NCBI RefSeq assembly: GCF_019038415.1
Contig: NZ_JAFKRG010000048.1
Location: forward strand, 62,001-126,000
Direction: 5' to 3'
Source of the DNA: Synechococcus sp. CCY 9618
Lineage (GTDB): Bacteria; Cyanobacteriota; Cyanobacteriia; PCC-6307; Cyanobiaceae
DNA length: 64,000 nucleotides
A model generated the notes under the pieces. The model did no database searches and was not told the origin of the DNA. It saw only the letters and a list, made by a program, of their open reading frames with translations. A program made the translations under genes and the position numbers. This document shows positions 42,824 through 56,149 of the stretch, piece by piece; position 1 is the first letter of the stretch; each line of letters starts with the position of its first letter.

Positions 42824-43624
42824 TCAGCCCTTGGCACCGGCGTTGATCTGGGCCACGGCCCGCATGGCGGCGGCGGCCGCCTCCTCCACGTCGCCCTCCT
42901 TGCCGGCCAGGGTGAGGCGACCGAAGGCCCCCACGGCCTTGACGTCCACCACGGTGATGTTGGAGCTCTTCTCGGCCTCGTTGGCGGCGATCAGCACATA
43001 ACCCGCCGGTTCGGTCTCGAGGATGAACATGCTCATGCCGGCCTGGATCATCGAACCGCGGCGGTTCTGGCGGTTGATCAGCACCGCATGATCAGGGGTG
43101 ATCGCCCGGATGATCTCGGTCCAGGTGACCTCGCAGCGGCTGCGAAGCTCCACCCGGCTGCCGATGGCCTCCAGCACCACGTCGCCGGAGTGGAGCACAT
43201 TGCTCTGGTCGCGGTGGTAGAGGGCCAGGGAGCCGAAGGCCCGCTCCACCACCATCTGGCCGAGCCGCACCGTGCTGGCCTTGAGGGCGATGTCCGTGAC
43301 CCGGTGCACGGCCATGCCCGGCGACACCTCCAGCCAGAGGCAGGCATCGCCGGGAATGGGCAGGAAGCCATGGGACACCGTGCCCATGTACGAGGCCAGC
43401 TGGGGCTGGAGGGAATCGAGGAAGACGTAGGTGCGCAGCTCGATCGACTGAACCTGGCTGGACTGGCGGGCCAGGCGGCGTCCTTCGCTGTCGGTGGTGA
43501 TGACGCAGCTGGCGCCGGAACTCTCACCACTCACGTCGGTGCCGGTGATGCGCAGGCCCGCAGCCCTCCGGCGCGCGTCCGACCGGTCGTCGCGAAGGAA
43601 AGAGCGGGTGGGCTGCGAATCCAT
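42824..43624 (-). CDS. csoS1D: Carboxysome tandem-BMC shell protein CsoS1D
   Basis: 266 residues from the ATG at 43624. About 55 N-terminal residues are flexible. Two BMC domains follow (about 57-155 and 160-260), with the conserved pore Glu-Arg in VVERAFG. It forms double-stacked trimers whose large pore can open or close, probably to gate RuBP and other metabolites. It is apart from the main operon, separated by sbtAB and the divergent rdgB. A much longer frame upstream is an artefact of high GC. Confidence 0.94.
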   Translation of the reverse strand: MDSQPTRSFLRDDRSDARRRAAGLRITGTDVSGESSGASCVITTDSEGRRLARQSSQVQSIELRTYVFLDSLQPQLASYMGTVSHGFLPIPGDACLWLEVSPGMAVHRVTDIALKASTVRLGQMVVERAFGSLALYHRDQSNVLHSGDVVLEAIGSRVELRSRCEVTWTEIIRAITPDHAVLINRQNRRGSMIQAGMSMFILETEPAGYVLIAANEAEKSSNITVVDVKAVGAFGRLTLAGKEGDVEEAAAAAMRAVAQINAGAKG

Positions 43625-43832
43625 CACGGCGTCGTGCGCCACCTCCGGGAACGGACGATTCGTTGGATCACCGGTTGCGTGGGTTCCGCGGCGATCCCGA
43701 TCCACCGACGCCTGGGGCGGGGCAGAAACGGAGGGTACTCCCAACGGGGGCGGGCGGAGCGGCATGGTCCGCGGGCACTTGCGAGCTGGAAGCCAGCCGG
43801 TACCTTCCAGCTCAACCCTCGCAGGCGCGTTC

Positions 43833-44378
43833 ATGGCCACCCGGCGCACCGCCACAGCACCCTCCGCCAATGGATCCCCGGTCCCCGGATCCCCGGCCCA
43901 CGGATCTGGCTCCGAAGGTTCTTCCTCTGCGGGCAGCACGGCCGAAACCCAGCCCCTGCGCAACGCCCTCGACCAGGACACCTTTTCGGAGTGGATCGCC
44001 CGGGCGATCGACCAGGGTGTACGGCCGGAGCAGGCCCTCGCCTTCATCGGCCTCGGCCTGATGCGGAGGATGGGCAGTGTCGGCCTCGAGGATCTCAGGG
44101 ACGGGCAGGACGGTGGTGAGGCCGACAGCCCGGTTGATCTGGCCGGACTGCGCCAGCGGCTTGAGATCACCGATCTGGCCATCCGCACCAGTGCCCCCCT
44201 GAGCACCGCCGAGGTGACCCAGCTGATGGGGGCCCGGCCGGGCGCCCCGGTGGTGGAGCGCGGCGGGCTCACGGCCCGACGCCTGGCCCGCAACGTCTGG
44301 AAGCTCAGCCGCAGCTCCGACGAGGACCGCTCCGACCGCGGCCTGGGCTTCAGTGAGGGCTTCCGTCGCCGCCTCTGA
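43833..44378 (+). CDS. Uncharacterised protein with disordered N-terminus and helix-turn-helix-like C-terminus
   Basis: 181 residues from the ATG at 43833. Residues 1-42 are Ser/Gly/Pro/Thr-rich and probably disordered. A helical block (about 43-80, [20 protein letters not shown]) follows. Residues about 125-165 ([35 protein letters not shown]) look like a small winged helix-turn-helix of the excisionase/MerR kind. The start is divergent from csoS1D (208 bases) and 70 bases upstream of chlN on the same strand. A regulator or a carboxysome-associated factor would both fit; I know no characterised homologue. Confidence 0.65.
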   Translation: MATRRTATAPSANGSPVPGSPAHGSGSEGSSSAGSTAETQPLRNALDQDTFSEWIARAIDQGVRPEQALAFIGLGLMRRMGSVGLEDLRDGQDGGEADSPVDLAGLRQRLEITDLAIRTSAPLSTAEVTQLMGARPGAPVVERGGLTARRLARNVWKLSRSSDEDRSDRGLGFSEGFRRRL

Positions 44379-44445
44379 GCCACCGGGCCTCGTGATCCCG
44401 AAAAGATGTAACGCAGACGGGCGCAGGCCCCACCGGCCCCGCTAA

Positions 44446-45771
<1,326 letters not shown>

Positions 45772-45778
45772 GAACCCC

Positions 45779-47455
45779 ATGGAACTGACCCTCTGGACCT
45801 ACGAAGGCCCGCCCCACGTGGGCGCCATGCGCATCGCCACCTCGATGGAGGGGGTGCACTACGTGCTGCATGCCCCCCAGGGCGACACCTATGCCGATCT
45901 GCTGTTCACGATGATCGAGCGGCGCGGCCGGCGTCCGCCCGTCACCTACACCACCTTCCAGGCCAGGGATCTGGGCGGTGACACGGCCGATCTGGTGATC
46001 CGCACGATCCGCCAAGCGGTGGATCGCTTCCAGCCCGAGGCCCTGCTGGTGGGCGAGAGCTGCACCGCCGAACTGATCCAGGACCAGCCCGGCGCCCTGG
46101 CCGGCGGCATGGACCTGGGGGTGCCGATGGTGAACCTGGAGCTGCCCGCCTACTCCAAGAAGGAGAACTGGGGCGCCGCCGAAACCTTTTACCAGCTGGT
46201 CCGCACTCTGCTCAAGGCCCAGCTGCCGGCCCCGGGCACACCGAAGCCCTCCCCCAGCCGCTGGCGCGAGGAGGGCCGCCGGCCCCGGGTCAACCTGCTG
46301 GGCCCCAGCCTGCTGGGCTTCCGCTGCCGCGACGACGTGCTGGAGATCACCCGCCTGCTGGGGGAGCACGGCATCGACGTGGCGGTGGTGGCACCCCTGG
46401 GGGCCCGGCCCGCCGACCTGCTGCGCATTCCCACGGCCGATGCCAACGTCTGCCTCTATCCGGAGGTGGCCGGTCCGGTGTGCAGCTGGCTGGAGCGCAG
46501 CTTCGGCACCCCGGTGGTGCGCTCCGTGCCGATCGGCATCGGCGCCACCGCCGACTTCCTGCGGGAGCTGCACGCCGTGCTCGATCTCGCGCTCCCGGCC
46601 GATCTGGAGACGGTCGAGGGGCAACCGAGCGAGGCCGAGCGCCGTTCCCGGCTGCCGTGGTACTCCAAGTCGGTGGATTCCACCTACCTCACCGGCAAGC
46701 GGGTGTTCATCTTCGCCGACGCCACCCATGCCATCGCCGCCGCCCGGATCGCCTCCCGCGAGCTGGGCTTCCAGGTGGTGGGGCTGGGCAGCTACAGCCG
46801 CGAGCAGGCCCGGGAGGTGCGGGCCGCCGCCGCCGAACTGGGCCTGGAAGCCCTGATCACCGACGACTACCTGGTGGTGGAGAAGGCCATGGCCGAGGCG
46901 GCGGCGGAGCTGGTGCTCGGCACCCAGATGGAGCGCCACAGCGCCAAGCGTCTGGGGCTGCCCTGTGCCGTGATCAGCGCCCCCCTGCACGTCCAGGACG
47001 TGCCGGCCCGGTACTCCCCCCAGATGGGCTGGGAGGGGGCCAATGTGATCTTCGATTCCTGGGTGCACCCGCTGATGATGGGCCTGGAGGAGCACCTGAT
47101 CGGCATGTTCCGCCACGACTTCGAGTTCGTGGACGGCCACCGCAGCCACCTGGGCGACGGCGCCCCTGCCTCCGCCTCCGCCTCCACGGCCCCTTCCCCG
47201 GAGGAGGCTTCCGCCACCTCCACCGCAGTTGCCACCGCAGCGGCTCCGGCCGCCGGCACCATCACCGCCGCGGTGGCTGTCCGGGAGGCCCTCGAGAGCC
47301 TCTGGACGGCGGACGGGGAGGCCGAGCTGGCCAAGATCCCCTTCTTCGTGCGCGGCAAGGTGCGCAAGAACACCGAGGCCTTCGCCCGCGAAAGGGGTCT
47401 CGAGCGCATCGATGCCGAGGCCCTCTACGACGCCAAGGCCCACTTCAGCCGTTGA
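45779..47455 (+). CDS. chlB: Light-independent protochlorophyllide reductase subunit B
   Basis: 558 residues from the ATG at 45779 ([19 protein letters not shown]). It contributes the Asp cluster ligand ([10 protein letters not shown] region), has [11 protein letters not shown], and near residues 390-415 reads [19 protein letters not shown]. The last 50 residues form the ChlB C-terminal domain after an Ala/Ser/Thr-rich linker (about 460-500), which is longer than usual. It works with ChlN and receives electrons from ChlL. Confidence 0.96.
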   Translation: MELTLWTYEGPPHVGAMRIATSMEGVHYVLHAPQGDTYADLLFTMIERRGRRPPVTYTTFQARDLGGDTADLVIRTIRQAVDRFQPEALLVGESCTAELIQDQPGALAGGMDLGVPMVNLELPAYSKKENWGAAETFYQLVRTLLKAQLPAPGTPKPSPSRWREEGRRPRVNLLGPSLLGFRCRDDVLEITRLLGEHGIDVAVVAPLGARPADLLRIPTADANVCLYPEVAGPVCSWLERSFGTPVVRSVPIGIGATADFLRELHAVLDLALPADLETVEGQPSEAERRSRLPWYSKSVDSTYLTGKRVFIFADATHAIAAARIASRELGFQVVGLGSYSREQAREVRAAAAELGLEALITDDYLVVEKAMAEAAAELVLGTQMERHSAKRLGLPCAVISAPLHVQDVPARYSPQMGWEGANVIFDSWVHPLMMGLEEHLIGMFRHDFEFVDGHRSHLGDGAPASASASTAPSPEEASATSTAVATAAAPAAGTITAAVAVREALESLWTADGEAELAKIPFFVRGKVRKNTEAFARERGLERIDAEALYDAKAHFSR

Positions 47456-47537
47456 GGGCTCGTGCGTTGATGTTTCGGTTTGCGTGATCCACCGACAACG
47501 GGGATCGGACCTGATCAGGCTGTTTCCTTACGTGTGA

Positions 47538-48482
<945 letters not shown>

Positions 48483-48538
48483 GGTTACGGCCTCGCGGCG
48501 AATCACTCCTTCCAGGACCCCAGCCTGGGCCAGTACCC

Positions 48539-48561
48539 TGATCAAACCATGATCACCTTTT
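48539..48561 (+). terminator. Weak hairpin with T-run after chlL
   Basis: TGATCA at 48539-48544 and TGATCA at 48550-48555 can pair across AACCA, followed by CCTTTT. The stem is short and AT-rich, but the position 57 bases after the chlL stop fits a terminator of the chlNBL unit. Confidence 0.4.
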
Positions 48562-48597
48562 AAGGGGGTTCTAGGCTCATGGCATAAGCGTCTGCAG

Positions 48598-49060
48598 AAC
48601 GATCCTTGAGCTGCTGCTGTTCATGGCGGTGCTGTGTGTGGATTCGTTCTCATCGGCGCGTGCCCTGGGATTCCGGCACTTCTCCTGGCGATGGATGACG
48701 ACCACTGGGTGGCCTTTGGGCTGCTGGTGGCGGCGGGGGAACAAAGGTGCTCGGCGACCTACGTGGAACAGCGCGATGGAGGGTGCCTAGAAGAAGAGGT
48801 GAGGGCATGAGCCCATCCGAATACTGTTTGTTTCTGCCATCACCAGCATCGATCCTCTGGGGGTTGGCGTATCGATCGGGATTGTGAACAAGCCCATCGG
48901 CATTGACTCCGCTGCCATCGGTCTGGGGGCCTTCGTCTCCCCCTGTCTGGGCCTCTTTCTGAGACGCCGTATTTCCGGTAAACTGGGCAGCAAGGTGGAA
49001 CTCCTGGCTGCTGGATTTACTGATCGCGCCAGGGATCAAGATGCTTCCGATCGAGGTCGT
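48598..49060 (+). pseudogene. Decayed manganese efflux pump gene (MntP-like)
   Basis: Pieces of the MntP/YebN family are readable in three shifting frames: LELLLFMAVLCVDSF at about 48605, DDHWVAFGLLVAAG at about 48694, AITSIDPLGVGVSIG at about 48836, GLFLRRRISGKLGSKVELL at about 48950, and LLDLLIAPGIKML at about 49008. The conserved Asp-containing helix motifs (MDAF and SIDAL in the family) survive as VDSF and SIDPL. Two or more frameshifts and a missing middle segment rule out a functional gene. Confidence 0.7.
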
Positions 49061-49134
49061 CCTGGCCTGTGGTCTAGCAGCCCTGTTCCCCTCGGCAGGC
49101 CCCAACTCCACGACCCGCAACCGGTCTGGGACGT

Positions 49135-50019
49135 TCAGATCTCTGCGGCGGCCCGCTCCACCAGTCGGCGGGCCACGGCCTGCACCCCCGTGTGCTGGTA
49201 AGTGTCGGTGAAGGCATCTAGGAAGGTGGCCATCTGCTTGAAGCCTCCTTGCCAGGGGCCCAGGGTGCTCTCCAGGGCCTGCACGGCCTTCTGGCCGGTG
49301 AGACCCAGCTGGTGGCTGAACGCTCCAGCCCAGCCCAGCCACTGGTCCACCCCCCGGCGCAGGAAGGTCAGGTGGGCCTCATCGCCCCGTCCAGGAAGCA
49401 TGGAGGCCAGGCCGGCATAGGCGGGCAGCTGGTGCAGGTCCCGCTTGCCGACCCCTCCCAGCAGGCCATCCAACCGCTGCAGCGCCTGATCGCCCAGGGG
49501 CAGCAGGGCGTCGAAGCAGATCAGGGCGGCCATCCGGACGCGGGCCTCACCGGCGTAGTCGTTCAAGGCGGCGGCGAAGTCGCCGAAGCTGTCACCTGGC
49601 AGACCGTTCACCTGTGTGAAGGCCAGCATTTCGGCGGCCACCTTGAGGCTCAGATCCGCCGCCTGCAGGGTTTCGCTGGTGGGGGTGAGGTTGGCGACTC
49701 GCTTCACCAGGGGCAGGGCGCCACCGATGTTGGCCAGCAGCCGCAGGCCACCGGCGGCCTTCTGGGAGCGGTTGACGGCGTCGTACAGGCTCAGGGCGCG
49801 GCCGTAACCTTCGTGGCGGGCCTGGCTCAAGGCGTCGGCCCGGGCTCGCACCTGGCGGATGAGGTCCGGATCCTTGCTGCCCAGCACGTCGCCGATCAGT
49901 TCGTCGGCGCTGGTGATGTTGTGCCAGCCGCCGGGCACCAGGGTGCTGAGGCCTTTGATGGCGAGCACCGTCAGGTTGCGGCGGGGCAGGCGGTCGAGGC
50001 GCTCAAGAACGGTGCTCAT
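49135..50019 (-). CDS. Conserved hypothetical helical protein
   Basis: 294 residues, largely alpha-helical, no signal peptide or membrane segment apart from one moderately hydrophobic stretch near 15-30. It has GGWHNITSADELIGDVLGS near residue 30 and LLPLGDQALQRLDGLLGG near 175. I recall similar proteins only in picocyanobacteria and know no function. It overlaps the end of the next upstream gene by 4 bases, so the two are co-translated. It lies between the mntP remnant and por. Confidence 0.65.
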   Translation of the reverse strand: MSTVLERLDRLPRRNLTVLAIKGLSTLVPGGWHNITSADELIGDVLGSKDPDLIRQVRARADALSQARHEGYGRALSLYDAVNRSQKAAGGLRLLANIGGALPLVKRVANLTPTSETLQAADLSLKVAAEMLAFTQVNGLPGDSFGDFAAALNDYAGEARVRMAALICFDALLPLGDQALQRLDGLLGGVGKRDLHQLPAYAGLASMLPGRGDEAHLTFLRRGVDQWLGWAGAFSHQLGLTGQKAVQALESTLGPWQGGFKQMATFLDAFTDTYQHTGVQAVARRLVERAAAEI

Positions 50020-50582
50020 GGGGCGGGCTCCATGGCGGAAAGGTTTCCGGTGGGTTGCTCGCCAGTGGGAAGAGCTGCCCTGGAGGCGCTTTCCCCCTTC
50101 AGAGCCGCCAGGCCCCTGAGGTTGAACTGTCCGATGAGGGCCTGACGCTGCTCGGCCTCCAACCCATCGCCCTGGCCGATCACCTTGACCTGGAAGCGGT
50201 CGGCCACCAGCACGGCAGTCGCTTGCTGACCCTGCTCCACCAGCGGCCAGCCCTGCAGCCGGCGCTCACTGGCCTCGAACTTGCTGCGGGCCTCCGGTGT
50301 GGTGGTGACATCGGAGATGGCGAGCAGGGCCTTGACCTGGCCGCCATGCTTGAGCCTGGCCTCACTGAAGCCGCGCTTTTCCTGGGTGAACACCAGTTGG
50401 TCCCCTTTCTCCGGTTCAGGAAACAGACGGTTGAAGGCCGTGCCGTTCACCACCTGGCTGAGGGGAATATCGGCCACCGTTCCCCCGGGTAGCCAGGCGC
50501 GGAAAGGCAACAGGAGGAACGCACCGATGGACAGGCTGACGATCAGCAGCAGCCCAACTCCCCAGCGCAGCGTGCGGGCCAT
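50016..50582 (-). CDS. Membrane-anchored hypothetical protein
   Basis: 188 residues. One N-terminal membrane helix (about 8-26, WGVGLLLIVSLSIGAFLLL) is followed by an extracytoplasmic domain of about 155 residues with no recognised fold, containing GTAFNRLFPEPEKGDQLVF and QGWPLVEQGQQATAVLVADR. It is the first gene of a two-gene unit with the helical protein (ATGA overlap). Function is unknown. Confidence 0.65.
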   Translation of the reverse strand: MARTLRWGVGLLLIVSLSIGAFLLLPFRAWLPGGTVADIPLSQVVNGTAFNRLFPEPEKGDQLVFTQEKRGFSEARLKHGGQVKALLAISDVTTTPEARSKFEASERRLQGWPLVEQGQQATAVLVADRFQVKVIGQGDGLEAEQRQALIGQFNLRGLAALKGESASRAALPTGEQPTGNLSAMEPAP

Positions 50583-50681
50583 GGACTCCGGGGGCGGTAC
50601 TGCATGACAACTAGCGACTCCAGCCTGGACTGCGTATGTATCTGTAGATTTCGAAGCATTGCCGCCCGCACGGCGATGGCT

Positions 50682-52369
<1,688 letters not shown>

Positions 52370-52443
52370 CGGAGGGAAGGCTGCAAGACCCCCCGCTTGT
52401 AGCAGCCTGCCCGCCCCTTGCCAAGGGAGCGAGGGGCGAGGCT

Positions 52444-52548
52444 TCAGGCTTTGTAGAGGCTGAAGCAGAGACGCACGGCCAGCACGCCGGCATGGGCGGC
52501 CACGACGAGGGCGATCAGCACTTCAGCCTGATTGATCGGAGTGACCAT
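52444..52548 (-). CDS. psaM: Photosystem I subunit PsaM
   Basis: 34 residues starting MVTPINQAEVLIALVVAAHA and ending LCFSLYKA. It is a single membrane helix with the PsaM pattern of an Asx/Glu near the start, a central LIALVVAA and a terminal LY. PsaM stabilises the trimeric PSI core near the lipid interface. It was found by translating the minus strand directly because it is very short. An AAGGA is present just before the ATG, although spacing is tight. Confidence 0.85.
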   Translation of the reverse strand: MVTPINQAEVLIALVVAAHAGVLAVRLCFSLYKA

Positions 52549-52639
52549 GTCCTTGGCGGGGAGGGGGGATTGACCGACCCATTCTTCGGCCATCGCCCGC
52601 TACGGTCCAGCCAGCGGCCCTGCCCTGTCACAGCTCTTG

Positions 52640-53125
52640 ATGGCGCCTCCCTCCTGCTCCGAGCCCGTGAAGGTCTCCGCCGCCCAGGTGGGTGGGCTTG
52701 ACCTGTCCCCCCTCGACCCTCTGGCGGGGCTGGCACCCGCCGAGCTGCTGAGCGCCGCCAGCGGCCTGGAGATCAGCTTCGACTGGGCCCGTCCGGCGGA
52801 GGATCCCCGCGAGCTGTCTGAGATTCCCGAGCTGCGTCTCTGGAGCCTGAGGGCCGATGCCCTTCACCCCTGGCTGCCCCTGGTGCTGGAGCGCAGCGGC
52901 GGTCAGCTCACCCGCCATGTGGCGATGCTGCTGCCCCACGGCTTCAGCCGCACGGAGGGGATCCGCTTCGCGCCGGAGAGCCTGGAGCTCTGGATCACCC
53001 ATCGCCTCTTCCTCCTCGACCACTGGGCCGCTGCCGCCGGCATCGAATGTCGCGCCAACCTGGGGCAGATGGCCGCCGTGCTGGGTTATGAGCTTGATCC
53101 GGGCTTCTGGAGCGGCATGGCCTGA
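52640..53125 (+). CDS. CRR6-like NDH-1 assembly factor (DUF1817)
   Basis: 161 residues. A conserved block FDWARPAEDPRELSEIPELR, then LRADALHPWLPLVLERSGGQ and ELWITHRLFLLDHWA identify the family of chloroplast CRR6, which is needed to mature NdhI and assemble the NDH-1 complex. Its 3' end overlaps the convergent permease gene by 40 bases. The presence of ndhD4/F4 in the same window fits functionally but is not adjacent. Confidence 0.82.
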   Translation: MAPPSCSEPVKVSAAQVGGLDLSPLDPLAGLAPAELLSAASGLEISFDWARPAEDPRELSEIPELRLWSLRADALHPWLPLVLERSGGQLTRHVAMLLPHGFSRTEGIRFAPESLELWITHRLFLLDHWAAAAGIECRANLGQMAAVLGYELDPGFWSGMA

Positions 53126-53898
53126 GCGTCGAGCCACAGGCCCAGGGCGCGGCGACCGCTGTCCAGGGCCAGCACCAGGGTGACGGTCCGCAGCATCCAC
53201 ACCAGCCGTGCCTCCGGGACCCGCTCCAGCCTGGCCGCGGACCACTGGGCCGCCACGGCAGCGGTGCCGCCCAGCACCAGCCCGATCAGGCCATTCGCCC
53301 GGCCGTCAGCCAGGAAGGCCACCGAGGCGCTGCAGGAGGAGGCCAGCACGGCCAGGGTGCTGTAGCGGATCGCCCCGTGGACCGGCATCCCCAGCACCCG
53401 CACCAGCACGGGAACCAGCACCAGACCCCCTCCCACCCCCAGCAGCCCGGCGGCGATCCCGGCCAGCGCCCCCACCAGGCCCAGGGCGACGGCGGGGGGC
53501 TCCCTGTCGGCTGCCTCCCGGTCCAGGGTTCTGCCGGGTCTGATCAATCCGGTGAGCAGGGCATAGAGCAGGGCCTGCAGGCCCAGCAGCTGCCAGCCGG
53601 CCAGACCCTGGCCCAGACGGCTGAACAGACCGGCTGTGAGGGCGGCGCCGGCGCTGATCGCCACGCCGCCCGACCAGGTCAGCCGGCCGCTGCGGACATG
53701 GGCGATCGTGCCCCCGAGGGTGGTGGGCACGATCGCCAGGGTGCTGGTGGCCAGGGCCTGGTGGGGCGCCAGACCCAGCAGCAGCAGCAGGGGGGAGAAA
53801 ATCAGCCCGCCGCCGATCCCGAGCAGTCCGGAGAGGAGACCGGCCAGCAGCCCAAGGGGCAGCAGGGGCAGCAGACTCCAGATCAGGGTCGATGCCAT
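53086..53898 (-). CDS. TauE/SafE-family sulfite/organosulfur exporter-like permease
   Basis: 270 residues from the ATG at 53898, about 8 helices in two homologous halves. Each half has the family motif (GLLSGLLGIGGGLIFSPLLL and AGIAAGLLGVGGGLVLVPVL). Members export sulfite, sulfoacetate or related anions, but substrates are diverse. The frame upstream of 53898 overlaps the divergent ligase gene and is not protein-like. Confidence 0.88.
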   Translation of the reverse strand: MASTLIWSLLPLLPLGLLAGLLSGLLGIGGGLIFSPLLLLLGLAPHQALATSTLAIVPTTLGGTIAHVRSGRLTWSGGVAISAGAALTAGLFSRLGQGLAGWQLLGLQALLYALLTGLIRPGRTLDREAADREPPAVALGLVGALAGIAAGLLGVGGGLVLVPVLVRVLGMPVHGAIRYSTLAVLASSCSASVAFLADGRANGLIGLVLGGTAAVAAQWSAARLERVPEARLVWMLRTVTLVLALDSGRRALGLWLDAQAMPLQKPGSSS

Positions 53899-53960
53899 CG
53901 ACTGGCCCGGCAGGACCCATGACAGCGCCAGCCTCCCCATCCGTCCAGCCAGCGGCACCG

Positions 53961-54815
53961 ATGCGCTGGATCCCCTCCTGCTGCCTCGGTGGTGCCTGGC
54001 AGATGGCCATCGATGCCTGGTTGCTGGAACGGCTGGCGGCCGCCGCTGACCCTGCGGCCTCGATCGTGCCGGCCGCCGCTTTCCGCCTCTACCGCTGGTC
54101 ACGGCCCACCCTCTCCCTGGGCTGGCACCAGCAGCGGCTGGAGCCCCACTGGTGGGATCTGGTCCGGCAGGGACGGATCGACCTGGTGCGCCGGCCCAGC
54201 GGAGGCCGGGCCGTGCTCCACGGCGCTGACCTCACCTATGCCCTCGTCCTGCCCGGGCTGGGCGGACGCCGTTCCGAGATCTATGACCGCGCCCTCCGCT
54301 GGTTGGTTGAGGCGTTCGCGGCCCTAGGTCAGCCCCTGCGCAGCGGCCGTCAGGCCGCCAGCCCGCAGCGCAGCAGCTGCTTCGCCACCGGCACCGTCGC
54401 CGACCTGGTGCACGAGGGTGGTGCCAAGCGGGTGGGCAGCGCCCAGCTCTGGCGCGCAGGGCACCTGCTGCAGCACGGATCGATCCAGCTGGACCCCAGC
54501 CCCGACCTCTGGCGGGAGGTCTTCGATGCCGATCCCCCGACGCTCGAGCCCCTGCCCCTGGCCGGGGCGGAACTGGAGGCCCATCTGCGCCGCTCGGCCC
54601 TCCGCTGGCTGGCGCCGCTCGCCGGTGTCAATCCCGGCCCTGCACGGCTCTCCCAGATCCGGCCTGGCGAAGACCGGCGGGAGGGATGGTTCCAGGAACT
54701 GCCCCTGAGCGCCGCCGAACTGGCGGGGATCGCCCCCACCCTGGCCCGCTACCGGCCTGCCGGGTCGGTGAGTGCGGTCACGTCGCCGGAGCTGACCATG
54801 CCGCGGGCCACCTGA
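53961..54815 (+). CDS. Lipoate-protein ligase A-like protein
   Basis: 284 residues from the ATG at 53961; an earlier ATG at 53919 is possible. The BPL/LplA signature RRPSGGRAVLHGADLTYALV lies at about 75-95, and GGAKRVGSAQLWR carries the lysine of the ligase active site. It attaches lipoate or octanoate to dehydrogenase subunits or transfers it between proteins. The 3' end overlaps the convergent protease gene by 67 bases. Confidence 0.85.
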   Translation: MRWIPSCCLGGAWQMAIDAWLLERLAAAADPAASIVPAAAFRLYRWSRPTLSLGWHQQRLEPHWWDLVRQGRIDLVRRPSGGRAVLHGADLTYALVLPGLGGRRSEIYDRALRWLVEAFAALGQPLRSGRQAASPQRSSCFATGTVADLVHEGGAKRVGSAQLWRAGHLLQHGSIQLDPSPDLWREVFDADPPTLEPLPLAGAELEAHLRRSALRWLAPLAGVNPGPARLSQIRPGEDRREGWFQELPLSAAELAGIAPTLARYRPAGSVSAVTSPELTMPRAT

Positions 54816-56149
54816 CCGAGGGCCATCCCCAGGGGGTAACCGTTCTGACGGCGGGCAGCCGTGAGCAGATTGGCGGGGAGCTTCAGCCCCAGCTTCTTGA
54901 GAACGGCATCGCCCAGCTCGGGCCGTTCGACCGTGCCGCAGGGCAGCCCTGCGGCACTCAGCACCAGCAGCCGCTGATGGTTGCCGTCGTCGAGCTGAAG
55001 GGCCGCCTGCCACAGCGGCGCGCTTTCGCGGATGGTGGGCAGGCTGGCCAGGGGCTGGAGGTGGTCACCCACCGTTTCCCGGTCCCAGCACTGGACCGGC
55101 AGAGCCTGGAGGGGGCTGTCATCGATGACACCCTGCCAGCGACCCCGGTCGCAGACCAGCAGCCAGTCGGGGAGGGCATTGCCGTCAGCCTCGGAGGGGG
55201 GCGCTCCGTCAGCGCCTTCCCCGATCGGAGGGGCGGTGCCGAGGCGAAGACGGCTGAGCTGGCGCAGGCTGGTGTCGGCCTCCAGGACCCGGAAGCGCCT
55301 CTGGGCCACGTCCCTGACCTTGAGATCCTTGAGAGCCTGCTGAACGATCAGCATCTGCTTCTGGTTGCGTGCTGCCCCCAGGCCGAACCAGCCCAGCAGG
55401 ATCAGCCAGGCGCCGCCGATGCCGCCACCCCGCAGCAGCAGCACCGTCCCCAGGCCCACGGCCAGCAGGGAGAGGAAGCGACCGGAGGCGTTGGCCACCT
55501 CCACGCCGCGGCGCTGGCTGCCGGAGAACTGCCACACCAGGGCCTTCACGATCAGGCCTCCATCCAGGGGCAGGCCGGGCAGCAGGTTGAACAGTCCCAG
55601 GACCATGTTCAGGGCACCCAGCTGCTCCACCACCTGGCCCAGGATGGGGGTGGCATGGCTGGCGGCGTGACTGGAGGCCAGCAGGCTGACACCCAGCACC
55701 AGGCTCACCGCCGGACCTGCCGCCGCCACCATCAGGGCGCCGCGGGCGGTGTCGCATTCCCGCTCCACGCTGGCCACTCCCCCCAGCAGGAACAGGGTGA
55801 TGCTCTTCACCTTCACCCCCTGGCTGAGGGCCACCAGGGAGTGGCCCAGCTCATGCAGCAGGACGGAGACGAACAGGGCCAGGGCGGTGACCAGGGCCAC
55901 GGCCCAAAGCCCCGCCGGCGCAAGCTGGTTGCCGAGCGTGAGGGCGTACTGCTGCTGAAAGGCCAGGGTGGCCACCAGCAGGATCACGAACCAGCTGGGA
56001 TGAATGCGCAGGGGAATGCCGCGGATCGTCAGCAGTTGCCAGCCTTCTCCCACGGCCACCGTCCCAGCAGGTTTCCGGCCCAGGGCCGGAACGTTCCCTC
56101 CCATCCTAGAAAGGTGACCCTGCGGTCCCGGTTCTGGATTCCCCTCCAT
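54749..56149 (-). CDS. Site-2 protease family (M50) with C-terminal CBS-like region
   Basis: About 451-466 residues; the start could be ATG 56149 or ATG 56104. The zinc motif HELGH is near residue 100 and the third ligand is in LPGLPLDGG, both within membrane helices. After about residue 280 a soluble CBS-domain pair follows. Such intramembrane proteases cut transmembrane segments of anti-sigma factors or signal peptides. If ATG 56149 is used, the start shares a base with the divergent trpF start. Confidence 0.88.
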   Translation of the reverse strand: MEGNPEPGPQGHLSRMGGNVPALGRKPAGTVAVGEGWQLLTIRGIPLRIHPSWFVILLVATLAFQQQYALTLGNQLAPAGLWAVALVTALALFVSVLLHELGHSLVALSQGVKVKSITLFLLGGVASVERECDTARGALMVAAAGPAVSLVLGVSLLASSHAASHATPILGQVVEQLGALNMVLGLFNLLPGLPLDGGLIVKALVWQFSGSQRRGVEVANASGRFLSLLAVGLGTVLLLRGGGIGGAWLILLGWFGLGAARNQKQMLIVQQALKDLKVRDVAQRRFRVLEADTSLRQLSRLRLGTAPPIGEGADGAPPSEADGNALPDWLLVCDRGRWQGVIDDSPLQALPVQCWDRETVGDHLQPLASLPTIRESAPLWQAALQLDDGNHQRLLVLSAAGLPCGTVERPELGDAVLKKLGLKLPANLLTAARRQNGYPLGMALGQVARGMVSSGDVTALTDPAGR

